A stretch of DNA of 45,218 nt from JBNKZU01 sp050301795 (GTDB taxonomy: Bacteria > Pseudomonadota > Gammaproteobacteria > Thiohalomonadales > Thiohalomonadaceae). A model generated the notes under the pieces. It saw only the letters and a program-made list of their open reading frames with translations, ran no database searches and had not been told where the DNA came from. A program made the position numbers and the translations under genes. Position 1 is the stretch's first letter; every line of letters starts with the position of its first letter. Shown one piece after another: positions 25,553 through 35,971 of the stretch. Location: positions 1-45,218 of the forward strand of contig JBNKZU010000021.1 in the NCBI GenBank assembly GCA_050301795.1, in the 5' to 3' direction.

Positions 25553-25957
25553 ATGAGTCCATTATTGATAGCGGTCATTTCGGTTGTTGTTTTAATCCTT
25601 ACGATGCAGTATCTGGTCTATCGCTCTGCACGTAAACATCGTGGCGAGAACGCGCCAGAGGTGGGGGGCGAGATTGGCGAGCGGATTAAAGCCATGGACA
25701 ATGTTGTGCTCTACTTTACCAGTGCCGCTTGTGGCATCTGTAAACCGGTGACACCAATCGTTGAGAACCTAGAGAAGGAGGGCAGGAACATCATCAAGAT
25801 CGATATTGCAAATAGTATGGATGTTGCCAGAGCCTTTAATATCAAAGCGACACCGACCTGGGTGATGATTAAATCCGGTGTGATCGACGACATTATGCTT
25901 GGCGCTAAAAATGGTCGGGCAATCATGGAGATGCTTGACTCAATTGATGAGCGCTAA
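25553..25957 (+). CDS. Membrane-tethered thioredoxin-fold protein
   Basis: A 134-residue protein with one N-terminal membrane helix (about 3-22, PLLIAVISVVVLILTMQYLV), a short linker and a thioredoxin domain. The redox motif is C60-G-I-C63 in TSAACGICKPV, and the cis-proline region is ATPTWVMI. CGIC differs from the CGPC of cytosolic thioredoxins. Because a basic stretch (RSARKHR) follows the helix, the domain may face the cytoplasm, as the positive-inside rule would suggest. The partner is unknown. ATG at 25553 is preferred over an upstream TTG at 25544. Confidence 0.8.
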   Translation: MSPLLIAVISVVVLILTMQYLVYRSARKHRGENAPEVGGEIGERIKAMDNVVLYFTSAACGICKPVTPIVENLEKEGRNIIKIDIANSMDVARAFNIKATPTWVMIKSGVIDDIMLGAKNGRAIMEMLDSIDER

Positions 25958-26048
25958 CCATTCGATAAATCGATGAACCTGTCAGAAAATTTTTAATAAT
26001 CACGCTTTTGTGCTTGTCGATATCCTCGGAATTCTGTAGTTTCACCCC

Positions 26049-29000
26049 ATGAATTATCCGTTCGTCCACCTGCATGTTCACTCTGAATTTTCCCTCTCTG
26101 ATGGTTTGGTACGCATCAAACCGTTAGCAAAAACCGTTGCCGAAATGGGTATGCCTGCCGTTGCCTTGACCGATATGAGTAATCTTTTCGGTTTGGTAAA
26201 GTTCTTTAACGCCACTCGAAATACCGGTGTAAAACCGATAGTAGGTGTTGAACTCTATTTGGAGGATGAGGAGTCAACCAATCCCAGTCGAATTGTACTG
26301 TTGTGTAAAAACCGGGAAGGCTACCAAAACCTAACGCGTATCGTCTCTCAGGGGTATATCTCCGGTCAGGTTCGAGGGATCCCGATCATCAAATATGAGT
26401 GGCTGTCGCACTATAGTAAGGGGTTGATCGCGCTCTCTGGCGGACGCGACGGTGACGTCGGACGTGCCTTACTTGCAAATAACCGTGAATTAGCCGCAGA
26501 GCGGGTGACATGGTATTTGCGCTATTTCGGTGATAGCTATTATCTGGAGTTGACCCGAACAGGGCGAGAGAACGAAGAGCGCTATCTGCATGAGGCTGTT
26601 TCACTGGCAATGCAACTTAAAGTGCCAGTTGTTGCGACCAATGATGTGCGCTTTATCCATAGTGAAGATTTTGATGCACATGAGGTGCGTGTCTGTATTC
26701 ATGAAGGGCGGACGCTTGACGATCCGCGTCGTCCCCATCACTACTCAGCACAGCAGTATCTGCGAACCCCAGAAGAGATGTCGGAGCTGTTTAGCGATAT
26801 CCCTGAGGCATTAATAAACAGCGTGGAAATCGCAAAGCGCTGTAATGTCGAGTTGACCTTGGGCACCTACTATCTCCCGGATTTCCCGATACCGGATGGA
26901 TTAACCATTGATGACTATTTCAGAAAACTCTCGCGAGAAGGATTAGAAGATCGGCTCAGCAAATTGTTTGATCGCAATTCCAGTGATTTTGCAGAGAAAC
27001 GAAAGCCCTATGATGAGCGGTTGGAAATAGAGCTGAAGGTGATCATCGATATGGGATTCCCCGGCTACTTCCTTATCGTTGCCGACTTTATCCAATGGGC
27101 AAAACGCAATGCGATACCCGTGGGGCCTGGACGAGGCTCTGGAGCCGGAAGCCTGGTTGCCTATGCGTTACTCATTACTGATCTCGATCCTCTTGAATAC
27201 GACCTGCTGTTCGAGCGATTCCTCAACCCGGAACGTGTCTCGATGCCCGACTTTGATGTCGACTTCTGTATGGAGGGGCGTGACCGCGTAATCGATTATG
27301 TTGCTGAGCATTATGGTCGTGAGAAGGTATCGCAGATCATTACCTACGGCACAATGGCGGCTAAAGCGGTTGTGCGTGATGTTGGACGGGTGCTCGGGCA
27401 CTCCTACGGTTTTGTTGACCAAATCGCAAAGTTGATTCCATTTGAGGTTGGCATCTCGCTTAAAAAGGCGATGGAGCAGGAACCGATGCTTGCGGATCGC
27501 TATCAGGATGATGAGGAGGTGCGGGATCTGATCAACATGGCGCTCAAGCTTGAGGGGATCACCCGTAATGCCGGTAAACATGCCGGAGGCGTGGTTATCG
27601 CTCCTACCGAGTTAACCGATTTTGCACCGCTCTACTGTGAAGAGGGTGGACAGAGCATCGTTACCCAGTTTGATAAAAACGATGTCGAGTCTGTCGGGCT
27701 TGTGAAGTTTGACTTTTTGGGGCTGCGAACACTGACCATTATCGATTGGGCGATTGCCAATGTGAAAAAAGCCTTCGGTGATGAGATCGATATCACGACG
27801 ATCCCACTTGCAGATCGCAAAACCTTTGAGCTGCTTAAGGCTTGCAAAACCACAGCAGTGTTTCAGCTTGAGTCCCGTGGCATGAAGGAGTTGATCTCGC
27901 GCCTGAAACCCGACTGTTTTGAAGAGATTATCGCCTTGGTCGCGCTTTTTAGACCGGGGCCATTGCAGTCAGGAATGGTGGATAACTTTATCAATCGAAA
28001 ACATGGTCGCGAGAAGGTCTCTTATCCAGATGAAAAATATCAGCATGAATCCTTAAAAGAGATACTCGAGCCGACCTACGGCATTATTCTTTATCAAGAG
28101 CAGGTGATGCAGATCGCCCAGGTACTTGCGGGTTATTCGCTTGGTGGAGCGGATCTGTTGCGTCGGGCGATGGGTAAAAAGAAACCGGAGGAGATGGCAA
28201 AACAGCGTGCGGTATTTGAATCGGGGGCTGAGAACAACGGTATCGATGGCGAACTGGCGATGCGAATCTTCGATCTTGTTGAGAAGTTTGCCGGATATGG
28301 CTTTAACAAATCGCACTCTGCGGCTTATGCGTTGGTCTCCTATCAAACGGCTTGGCTAAAGGCGCATTATCCGGCGGCATTTATGGCGGCGGTACTCTCA
28401 GCAGATATGGATAATACCGACAAGGTGGTTACGCTCATCGATGAGTGTCTGTCGATGGAGTTAAACGTCATGCCACCGAATGTTAATCATAGTGATTACC
28501 AATTCAAGGTTTTACCGGACAACAGCATTGTCTATGGCCTCGGCGCGATAAAAGGGGTCGGAGAGGCCGCGATAGAGGGCATTGTGCGTGAACGTGAGCA
28601 GAACGGGGAGTATAAGGATCTATTTGAGTTCTGCCGCCGTATTGACCTTAAAAAGGCGAATCGACGGGTTCTTGAGGCGCTTAATCGTGCAGGAGCTTTG
28701 GATACAATCTCTCCAAACCGGGCAACCACAGCAGAATCGCTGCCACAGGCACTGGCACTTGCCGAGCAGGATCTGAGAAATCAAGCCAATGGAATCGATG
28801 ATATGTTCGGCTTTTGTGATACGCATCTAAAAGAGAGTCCAGCGAGCTATAGCTGTGTTGATGAGTGGGATGAGGAGATCCGGCTCTTCGGCGAGAAGGA
28901 GACGCTCGGACTCTATCTCACCGGACATCCGATTGATCGCTACTTGCCGGAGTTATCCCGTTTTATCACCTCAAGAATTGATCGATTAAAGGCTGCAAAA

Positions 29001-29537
29001 GCAACCGTAGTCATTGCAGGGTTAGTGACCCAGATCCGCACTGTAAACACCCGAAAAGGGGATCGCATGGCGATTGTCACGATTGATGATAAAAGTGCAC
29101 AAATCGAGGTTGCAGTCTTTCCTGAGCACTACCTCCGTTGTCGGGATATGCTAAGTCGCGACAATATCATTGTGATTCAGGGAGAGGCGAGTACGGATGA
29201 GTACTCTGGCGGCCTAAAGTTACGAGCCGATGAGATTTACGATATTGAAGCAGCCCGAGAGCACTATCTGAAATCTGTGGTTGTCACGATTGAGCAATCG
29301 CGAATCAGTGACACCCTAAATCATGACCTGCAAGCGCTCATCAGTCGCTTCAATGATGGCTTGATACCGATTTATATCGATTATCATGGCGCAGATGCTG
29401 ATGCCACGATGCTCCTTGGCAATGAGTGGAAGGTGAAGCCAAGTGATCAGTTTTTACAAAATATTCATCAGCTTATGGGTGAGGATAGCGTCAGATTAGA
29501 GTATGATGCCGATATGAGCTATCAGCACAGCAGCTGA
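26049..29537 (+). CDS. dnaE: DNA polymerase III alpha subunit
   Basis: The replicative polymerase catalytic subunit (1162 residues; E. coli 1160). The N-terminal PHP domain starts HLHVHSEFSLSDG. The catalytic aspartates lie in PDFDVDFC, D401 and D403, at the E. coli positions. KSHSAAYALVSYQTAWLK in the fingers region, helix-hairpin-helix sequence and an OB domain (about 980-1060, VVIAGLVTQIRTVNTRKGD) follow, then the tau-binding C-terminus. It has no exonuclease domain, so DnaQ must be supplied elsewhere. accA follows after 94 bases, as in E. coli and relatives. Confidence 0.98.
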   Translation: MNYPFVHLHVHSEFSLSDGLVRIKPLAKTVAEMGMPAVALTDMSNLFGLVKFFNATRNTGVKPIVGVELYLEDEESTNPSRIVLLCKNREGYQNLTRIVSQGYISGQVRGIPIIKYEWLSHYSKGLIALSGGRDGDVGRALLANNRELAAERVTWYLRYFGDSYYLELTRTGRENEERYLHEAVSLAMQLKVPVVATNDVRFIHSEDFDAHEVRVCIHEGRTLDDPRRPHHYSAQQYLRTPEEMSELFSDIPEALINSVEIAKRCNVELTLGTYYLPDFPIPDGLTIDDYFRKLSREGLEDRLSKLFDRNSSDFAEKRKPYDERLEIELKVIIDMGFPGYFLIVADFIQWAKRNAIPVGPGRGSGAGSLVAYALLITDLDPLEYDLLFERFLNPERVSMPDFDVDFCMEGRDRVIDYVAEHYGREKVSQIITYGTMAAKAVVRDVGRVLGHSYGFVDQIAKLIPFEVGISLKKAMEQEPMLADRYQDDEEVRDLINMALKLEGITRNAGKHAGGVVIAPTELTDFAPLYCEEGGQSIVTQFDKNDVESVGLVKFDFLGLRTLTIIDWAIANVKKAFGDEIDITTIPLADRKTFELLKACKTTAVFQLESRGMKELISRLKPDCFEEIIALVALFRPGPLQSGMVDNFINRKHGREKVSYPDEKYQHESLKEILEPTYGIILYQEQVMQIAQVLAGYSLGGADLLRRAMGKKKPEEMAKQRAVFESGAENNGIDGELAMRIFDLVEKFAGYGFNKSHSAAYALVSYQTAWLKAHYPAAFMAAVLSADMDNTDKVVTLIDECLSMELNVMPPNVNHSDYQFKVLPDNSIVYGLGAIKGVGEAAIEGIVREREQNGEYKDLFEFCRRIDLKKANRRVLEALNRAGALDTISPNRATTAESLPQALALAEQDLRNQANGIDDMFGFCDTHLKESPASYSCVDEWDEEIRLFGEKETLGLYLTGHPIDRYLPELSRFITSRIDRLKAAKATVVIAGLVTQIRTVNTRKGDRMAIVTIDDKSAQIEVAVFPEHYLRCRDMLSRDNIIVIQGEASTDEYSGGLKLRADEIYDIEAAREHYLKSVVVTIEQSRISDTLNHDLQALISRFNDGLIPIYIDYHGADADATMLLGNEWKVKPSDQFLQNIHQLMGEDSVRLEYDADMSYQHSS

Positions 29538-29631
29538 TTACAGGACAAAAAAGTTGATTGTTTGAATCATAACAATCGCTATAATTCGCAACTACATCGG
29601 GTCAGACCAAGAAAACCTAAAAAAACGAGCC

Positions 29632-30588
29632 ATGAATTTAAATTTTCTCGAATTTGAACAGCCTATCGCCGAGCTTGAAGCCAAGATTGAAGAGCTTCGC
29701 TATATCACCGATGACTCCGAAATAAATATCGGTGAAGAGATCACCCGTTTACAGGCAAAAAGCAAGAGCCTGACGGAATCGATCTTCTCAAACCTCTCTG
29801 CGTGGCAGATTTCACAGTTAGCGCGTCATCCGCAGCGCCCCTATACCTTCGACTATATTGAATCGATTTTCACCGATTTTGAGGAGTTACACGGGGATAG
29901 AGCCTTTAAAGATGATCAGGCGATTGTAGGTGGTCTGGCGCGTTTGGATGGTCGTCCAGTGATGGTCATTGGGCATCAAAAAGGGCGCGACACCAAGGAG
30001 AAGGTATTGCGTAACTTTGGAATGCCTCGCCCTGAGGGCTATCGTAAAGCGCTGCGTCTGATGCTGATGGCAGAGCGTTTTAAGATGCCGATCATCACCT
30101 TTATTGATACTCCCGGAGCCTATCCTGGTGTTGGCGCTGAAGAGCGTGGTCAAAGTGAGGCGATAGCCCGAAACCTGTTGGTTATGTCGAAGCTTAAAAC
30201 CCCAATTATCTGTACCGTTATTGGCGAAGGCGGATCCGGTGGTGCCTTGGCGATCGGTGTGGGTGATCGTGTGATGATGCTTAAATACAGTACCTACGCG
30301 GTAATCTCACCGGAAGGATGTGCCTCTATTCTATGGAAGAGCGCAGAGAAAGCCTCCGATGCTGCTGAAGCGATGGGGATCACATCTGAGCGACTACTTG
30401 AATTAGGGCTAATCAATCGTGTGATCCCTGAGCCGCTTGGTGGCGCCCATCGCGATCCATCCAGGATGGCAAAAACGCTCAAACAAGCACTGATTGAGAA
30501 TCTTGAGTATTACGACAACATTGATGAAGAGACAATGCTCAAAGAGCGCTATGAGCGCCTGTTGTCATTCGGTAACTACAGCGAATAA
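29632..30588 (+). CDS. accA: Acetyl-CoA carboxylase carboxyltransferase subunit alpha
   Basis: The alpha subunit of carboxyltransferase (318 residues; E. coli 319), which with AccD makes malonyl-CoA for fatty acid synthesis. The start MNLNFLEFEQPIAELEAKIE, the crotonase-fold core DTPGAYPGVGAEERGQSEAIARNL and GEGGSGGALAIGVGDRV are characteristic, as is the oxyanion-forming ISPEGCASILWKS region. AccD is not in the window. A TATAAT at 29580-29585 upstream could be a -10 box, but no well-spaced -35 is clear. It follows dnaE and is followed by tilS 39 bases later. Confidence 0.98.
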   Translation: MNLNFLEFEQPIAELEAKIEELRYITDDSEINIGEEITRLQAKSKSLTESIFSNLSAWQISQLARHPQRPYTFDYIESIFTDFEELHGDRAFKDDQAIVGGLARLDGRPVMVIGHQKGRDTKEKVLRNFGMPRPEGYRKALRLMLMAERFKMPIITFIDTPGAYPGVGAEERGQSEAIARNLLVMSKLKTPIICTVIGEGGSGGALAIGVGDRVMMLKYSTYAVISPEGCASILWKSAEKASDAAEAMGITSERLLELGLINRVIPEPLGGAHRDPSRMAKTLKQALIENLEYYDNIDEETMLKERYERLLSFGNYSE

Positions 30589-30626
30589 CGATTTCGTCTA
30601 TCCATGAAGTGTAGTGAGGTGGGAAT

Positions 30627-31985
30627 ATGGCACAATGCTTTGAACCTGCGTCGCTACACTCTCGATTAAAACTCTTTGTAAATAAACAGCGCTGGATTGT
30701 CGGCTACAGTGGTGGTGTCGATTCAACGGTGTTGCTCTATTCATTACTCCAACTGGCTCAAAGCGAGTCACTTCCGCCCATTCTTGCACTTCATGTGAAT
30801 CATCATATCCACCCTGATTCTGCGATTTGGGCTAAACAGTGTGAAGAATTTTGCGCGAATCTCAAGATTGAGTGTCAGATTCACGATGTCATCGTGGATC
30901 AATCACATCCTAAAGGTTTAGAAGCTGCGGCTCGTGAAGCCCGCTATCAGGTCTATACCCAGGTCATCACCAGCGATGATCTACTGTTATTAGGCCACCA
31001 TTTGGATGACCAGGCAGAAACGCTACTCATCCAGACCTTCCGTGGCGGAGGCGTACATGGCTTGGCCGCAATGTCTTCGCTTCGAGAGATTGGAGCCGGG
31101 CAGATGCTGCGACCGCTATTAGAGACAACACGATCAATGATTGAATCGTATGCGAAACGTGCCGGTTTGACGTGGATTGAAGACCCATCAAATCAGAGTC
31201 ATCAACACGAGCGCAACTTTATCCGCCACAAGATTATGCCGATGCTTTTGCAGCGTCGGGCTGGTGTTAACCGCGTGTTAGCTCGCAGTGCAGAACACTT
31301 TGCAGAAGCGGCACAGCTACTGGATGAACTGGCTGAACATGACCTTGAACAGGCTAGTGAGGGTGGGCTGACCGTTATTAATCTCGATTCTATTCAACAA
31401 CATAAGCCGTCTCGTCAAGATAATCTTCTTCGTTATTGGGTTTATCGGTGTAGCGGTAACTATCCAAGTAGCCAGCAGCTAAAGGCTCTGAAAAATGACG
31501 TTATTGCGGCCAAGGTGGATGCTCAACCGCAACTCCAATTTGGTGATTATCAGGTTCGGCGGTTTCACAATCACCTCTATTGGCTACCTCAATTGCCGCA
31601 ACCACCAGTAAGTTACCCAATCGGAATCGACAAACCTGTGATTGAGTTGCCTCAAGGGTGCGGAACACTTGAGTTAAAAACAGAGATCGGCAACGGGCTA
31701 AGCCTCAAACATCTTAAACAAGCATCAACTATTGAGGTGATATGGCGCAAGGGCGGAGAGTCGCTACTGCTAAAGGATGGTCACCACCACCGGCTCAAGA
31801 AGCTCTATCAGCAGCAGAATAGTCCACCGTGGGAGCGAGATCTGCGACCTATGATCGCGATTAATGGTGAGATTGTTCAGATCGCCTCACTTTGGAGTCA
31901 TGCAAACTATGAAGCAAAAGCCGATGAGCCAGGACTCCAATTTTACTGGTCATATTCAGGCGAAATCGCCTTAACTGAGTATTGA
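30627..31985 (+). CDS. tilS: tRNA(Ile)-lysidine synthetase
   Basis: A 452-residue enzyme that ligates lysine to C34 of tRNA-Ile(CAU), changing its decoding from AUG to AUA. The ATP-pyrophosphatase loop is YSGGVDST (SGGVDS at 28-33), followed by HHLDDQAETLLIQTFRGGG and the ERNFIRHKIMP segment typical of TilS. The C-terminal tRNA-recognition domain (about 360-450) contains IEVIWRKGGESLLLKDGHHHRLKKLYQQ and PPWERDLRP. The upstream gene is accA; the TGA stop lies inside TTGACA, a possible -35 of the next unit. Confidence 0.95.
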   Translation: MAQCFEPASLHSRLKLFVNKQRWIVGYSGGVDSTVLLYSLLQLAQSESLPPILALHVNHHIHPDSAIWAKQCEEFCANLKIECQIHDVIVDQSHPKGLEAAAREARYQVYTQVITSDDLLLLGHHLDDQAETLLIQTFRGGGVHGLAAMSSLREIGAGQMLRPLLETTRSMIESYAKRAGLTWIEDPSNQSHQHERNFIRHKIMPMLLQRRAGVNRVLARSAEHFAEAAQLLDELAEHDLEQASEGGLTVINLDSIQQHKPSRQDNLLRYWVYRCSGNYPSSQQLKALKNDVIAAKVDAQPQLQFGDYQVRRFHNHLYWLPQLPQPPVSYPIGIDKPVIELPQGCGTLELKTEIGNGLSLKHLKQASTIEVIWRKGGESLLLKDGHHHRLKKLYQQQNSPPWERDLRPMIAINGEIVQIASLWSHANYEAKADEPGLQFYWSYSGEIALTEY

Positions 31986-32128
31986 CAATCATCTATTTTC
32001 GAATAAATCGCTAATAGTCATAAAAATATGGTTAATGGAGGTTCTATCCCATTGAAATAGTTATTCAAAACAAGGACAATTAACCCCCGTCTGAAACCAA
32101 CTAAAACCTCGCAACTTCTGCCCTATTT

Positions 32129-33754
32129 ATGACTAAATATGTGTTTATTACAGGCGGTGTGGTCTCTTCCCTTGGAAAGGGAATCGCATCTGCATCATTA
32201 GCAGCAATCCTGGAGGCCAGAGGCCTCTCTGTCACTCTCTTAAAGCTTGACCCCTATATCAATGTCGATCCTGGAACTATGAGTCCATTTCAACATGGTG
32301 AGGTCTATGTGACGGAGGATGGTGCAGAGACTGATCTCGATCTGGGTCATTATGAACGCTTTGTGCATACAACAATGCGCCAGAGCAATAACTTCACAGC
32401 AGGACGTATCTACGAAACCGTCATTCGAAAGGAGCGCCGTGGCGACTACCTTGGCGGGACTGTTCAGGTCATTCCTCATATCACTGATGAGATTAAAGCC
32501 TCTGTAATGAAGGGTAGCGAAGGCTATGATGTGGCAATGGTGGAGATCGGCGGAACCGTTGGCGATATTGAGTCACTACCGTTTCTGGAAGCGATCCGTC
32601 AGATGGGTGTAGAGCTTGGGCACGATAATGTCCTATTCATGCACCTGACCTTATTGCCATACATTCCAACAGCAGGTGAGTTGAAAACCAAGCCGACACA
32701 GCACTCTGTAAAGGAGTTGCGCTCAATCGGTATTCAACCGGATGTCTTGATCTGCCGCTCAGATCATCCGTTGCCGGATGAGGAGCGTCGCAAGATTGCA
32801 CTGTTTACCAATGTCGAAAGCCGAGCAGTTATCTCTGCAATTGATGTGGATACGATCTACAAAATCCCCGTTGATTTACATGCACAGAAACTTGATCAGA
32901 TAGTCTGTGAAAAATTAAAGCTCAGTGTACCTCCAGCCGATCTTGGTGAGTGGCGAGCAGTGATTGATGCGCTTGAGAACCCCAATGGTGAGGTCACTAT
33001 CGCAATGGTCGGCAAGTATGTTGATCTAACCGAAGCCTATAAATCACTCTCTGAATCACTCATTCATGCCGGGTTGCATACCCGTACTAAGGTAAAGATT
33101 ATCTATATTGATTCAGAAGATCTCGAAACCGAAGGGCTTGATGTACTTAGCTCTATGGACGCGATTCTGGTTCCTGGTGGTTTTGGCGAGCGCGGTGTTG
33201 AAGGCAAGATTGCCGCAGTAAGATATGCCAGAGAAAATGGTGTGCCATACCTCGGTATCTGTCTCGGAATGCAGGTGGCCGTAATTGAATATGCAAGAAA
33301 TGTCGCCGGACTCGAAAATGCTCACAGCTCTGAATTTAAATCAGACTCACCCCATCCGGTGATTGGATTGATTACTGAGTGGACAACCGCAACAGGCGAT
33401 GTCGAAAAGCGTAGTAAAGAGTCCGATCTTGGTGGCACGATGCGACTAGGAGGACAAGTCTGTCGTTTAAGTGATTCAAGTAAGGTTAAAGCGCTCTATG
33501 GTAAAGATACGATTATTGAGCGACATCGTCATCGCTACGAGTTCAATAATCAATACCGCCAGGTTTTGAATGAATCGGGAATGCGGTTTACAGGTGTTTC
33601 AGAAGACGGCTCTTTAGTGGAGGTGATCGAATTGGATGATCATCCTTGGTTTGTTGCTTGTCAGTTCCATCCTGAGTTTACATCTACACCACGAAAAGGA
33701 CATCCGCTATTTAGTGGGTTCGTGATGGCTGCCCGTGCAAAACGTGGAGTTTAG
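32129..33754 (+). CDS. pyrG: CTP synthase
   Basis: A 541-residue enzyme that aminates UTP to CTP using glutamine. The synthetase domain starts TKYVFITGGVVSSLGKGIAS with the P-loop, and YVTEDGAETDLDLGHYERF follows. The C-terminal glutaminase domain has the nucleophile C378 in YLGICLGMQV and a His-Glu pair in CQFHPEF. kdsA starts five bases after its stop and eno follows, so pyrG-kdsA-eno is likely one operon. A TTGACA at 31982-31987 could be part of its promoter, but a matching -10 is weak. Confidence 0.98.
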   Translation: MTKYVFITGGVVSSLGKGIASASLAAILEARGLSVTLLKLDPYINVDPGTMSPFQHGEVYVTEDGAETDLDLGHYERFVHTTMRQSNNFTAGRIYETVIRKERRGDYLGGTVQVIPHITDEIKASVMKGSEGYDVAMVEIGGTVGDIESLPFLEAIRQMGVELGHDNVLFMHLTLLPYIPTAGELKTKPTQHSVKELRSIGIQPDVLICRSDHPLPDEERRKIALFTNVESRAVISAIDVDTIYKIPVDLHAQKLDQIVCEKLKLSVPPADLGEWRAVIDALENPNGEVTIAMVGKYVDLTEAYKSLSESLIHAGLHTRTKVKIIYIDSEDLETEGLDVLSSMDAILVPGGFGERGVEGKIAAVRYARENGVPYLGICLGMQVAVIEYARNVAGLENAHSSEFKSDSPHPVIGLITEWTTATGDVEKRSKESDLGGTMRLGGQVCRLSDSSKVKALYGKDTIIERHRHRYEFNNQYRQVLNESGMRFTGVSEDGSLVEVIELDDHPWFVACQFHPEFTSTPRKGHPLFSGFVMAARAKRGV

Positions 33755-33759
33755 GATTA

Positions 33760-34596
33760 ATGGAACTATGTGGTTTTAAAGTCGGGGTTCAACTACCACT
33801 GTTTGTGATTGCAGGGCCGTGTGTTATTGAGTCCGAGCAACTCATCATGGAGAGTGCCGAGAGACTTAAGACCATCACTGACGACCTTGCGATTCCATTT
33901 ATTTTTAAATCATCTTTTGATAAGGCAAACCGTACCTCTACAAGTAGCTTTCGTGGGCCGGGTATTGAAGAGGGGCTACGCATATTAGAGCGAGTCAAGC
34001 AGGAGTTTGGTTGTCCGGTGCTAACCGACGTCCATGAGGATACGCCACTGGATGAGGTGGCTTCGGTTGTTGATGTGTTACAAACGCCCGCCTTTTTGTG
34101 TCGTCAAACAAACTTTATCCAGAATGTCGCTGCTCAGGGGTTGCCTGTCAATATCAAAAAGGGTCAGTTTTTGGCGCCTTGGGATATGAATAACGTCGTT
34201 GATAAAGCGCGGGAAGGTGGCAACCAACGCATTATGGTGTGCGAGCGCGGTGTCTCATTCGGTTATAACACTTTGGTATCGGATATGCGTTCATTAGTTG
34301 CGATGCGCGATACCAATGCCCCGGTTGTATTTGATGCAACTCATTCAGTCCAGCAGCCAGGTGGACTTGGTGGATCGTCAGGTGGTCAACGTCAATATGT
34401 TCCTGTATTGGCAAGAGCGGCAGTTGCCGTTGGTGTGTCAGGGCTTTTTCTTGAAACTCACCCGGATCCAGAAAATGCATTAAGCGATGGACCTAATATG
34501 GTTCCGTTATCACTGTTGCCATCGCTTCTATCTAATTTAAAGGCCATTGATTCAATGGTGAAGTCTCAAGGCTTTGATGAGCTGCATTTGACGTAA
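33760..34596 (+). CDS. kdsA: 3-deoxy-D-manno-octulosonate 8-phosphate synthase
   Basis: A 278-residue aldolase that condenses phosphoenolpyruvate with arabinose-5-phosphate to give Kdo-8-P for lipopolysaccharide. FVIAGPCVIESEQL, FKSSFDKANRTS, the CRQTNFIQNVAAQGLPVNIKKGQFLAP-type core and FDATHSVQQPGG are diagnostic. The metal and PEP-binding residues of the family appear to be intact. Its presence indicates a Gram-negative outer membrane. It lies five bases after pyrG. Confidence 0.97.
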   Translation: MELCGFKVGVQLPLFVIAGPCVIESEQLIMESAERLKTITDDLAIPFIFKSSFDKANRTSTSSFRGPGIEEGLRILERVKQEFGCPVLTDVHEDTPLDEVASVVDVLQTPAFLCRQTNFIQNVAAQGLPVNIKKGQFLAPWDMNNVVDKAREGGNQRIMVCERGVSFGYNTLVSDMRSLVAMRDTNAPVVFDATHSVQQPGGLGGSSGGQRQYVPVLARAAVAVGVSGLFLETHPDPENALSDGPNMVPLSLLPSLLSNLKAIDSMVKSQGFDELHLT

Positions 34597-34645
34597 TTAG
34601 AAACTAAATTGATAACTTAAATTAATGTTTGTGTGATTGGAAATT

Positions 34646-35953
34646 ATGAGTGAATTATTAAAAACCCAAATTGTAAAAGTTACAGCACGAGAAATCATTG
34701 ATTCCCGTGGTAACCCAACTATTGAGGCTGATGTTGTTCTTGCTGGAGGCGCAGTTGGTAGAGCCGCTGTTCCTTCCGGTGCATCAACCGGATCGCGTGA
34801 GGCGATTGAACTTCGTGATGGCGATGCAAATCGCTATGGTGGAAAAGGTGTATTAAACGCAGTTGCAAACGTCAATGACAAGATTGCACGGGCAATTATC
34901 GGAATGGATTCGAGTGAGCAGCGTGTTATTGATCAAACGATGATCGATTTGGATGGAACAGAGAATAAAAGCAGTCTCGGTGCCAATGCTATTCTTGCAG
35001 TATCACTTGCTAGTGCTAAGGCATGTGCTGCGTCGCACAACATGCCACTCTATAAGCTATTAGGCCTTGGTCGTCGTGAGTATGATATGCCAGTCCCAAT
35101 GATGAATATCATTAACGGTGGCGAACATGCAAACAACAGCATCGACCTTCAGGAATTTATGATAATGCCTGTGGGTGCACCAACAGTTTCCGAGGCGATT
35201 CGATATGGCGCTGAGATCTTCCATGCACTGAAGAAGGTGCTAGAAGCGATGGGATTAAACACAGCCGTGGGCGATGAGGGTGGCTTTGCGCCCGATCTTC
35301 CTTCAAACGAAGCAGCGATTGAGGTGATCCTTGAGGCAATCGCAAATGCTGGATATACGGCTGGTGAAGATGTGATGATCGCGATTGATGCTGCCAGTTC
35401 TGAATTCTATAAGGATGGGAAATATATTCTCGCATCAGAAGGTAAAGAATTGACATCTGCCGAGTTTGTCGATTTTCTTGCGGATTGGGTTGAACGTTAT
35501 CCAATTATCTCAATTGAAGATGGCATGGATGAGAGTGACTGGGATGGCTGGAAGCTGCTAACCGAACGATTAGGGCATAAGGTTCAGCTTGTTGGCGATG
35601 ATCTGTTTGTGACCAATACCACCATCCTTAAAGAGGGCATCGATAAAGGCATTGGTAATTCGATTCTGATTAAGCTGAATCAGATCGGCACACTAACCGA
35701 AACGCTAGATGCCATCCAGATGGCTAAGGATGCGGGCTATACCGCTGTGATTTCACATCGATCAGGTGAGACCGAAGATACAACGATTGCTGATCTTGCT
35801 GTAGCCACCTGTGCAGGACAGATCAAAACCGGTTCAATGTCTCGTTCAGATCGTGTTGCTAAATACAATCGACTCCTACGCATCGAATCGTCACTTCAGT
35901 CAAAGGCGAGCTTCCCTGGAAAAGATGCCTTTTATAATCTTAAAGGGGCGTAA
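34646..35953 (+). CDS. eno: Enolase
   Basis: Enolase (435 residues from ATG 34646) interconverts 2-phosphoglycerate and phosphoenolpyruvate and is also a degradosome component in many gammaproteobacteria. ITAREIIDSRGNPT-like VTAREIIDSRGNPTIEADV, the loop SGASTGSREAIELRDGD, the metal ligand segment ISIEDGMDESDWDGW and the signature ISHRSGETEDTTIADLAVA are complete. The frame opens nine bases earlier at 34637, but MSELLKTQIVK matches expectations. ftsB follows after 18 bases. Confidence 0.97.
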   Translation: MSELLKTQIVKVTAREIIDSRGNPTIEADVVLAGGAVGRAAVPSGASTGSREAIELRDGDANRYGGKGVLNAVANVNDKIARAIIGMDSSEQRVIDQTMIDLDGTENKSSLGANAILAVSLASAKACAASHNMPLYKLLGLGRREYDMPVPMMNIINGGEHANNSIDLQEFMIMPVGAPTVSEAIRYGAEIFHALKKVLEAMGLNTAVGDEGGFAPDLPSNEAAIEVILEAIANAGYTAGEDVMIAIDAASSEFYKDGKYILASEGKELTSAEFVDFLADWVERYPIISIEDGMDESDWDGWKLLTERLGHKVQLVGDDLFVTNTTILKEGIDKGIGNSILIKLNQIGTLTETLDAIQMAKDAGYTAVISHRSGETEDTTIADLAVATCAGQIKTGSMSRSDRVAKYNRLLRIESSLQSKASFPGKDAFYNLKGA

Positions 35954-35971
35954 CGTCTCTTGTATGGATAA

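Noticed and set aside
28053..28346. 97-codon minus-strand frame inside dnaE
   Set aside because: Antisense shadow of the polymerase fingers region; no SD or family features.
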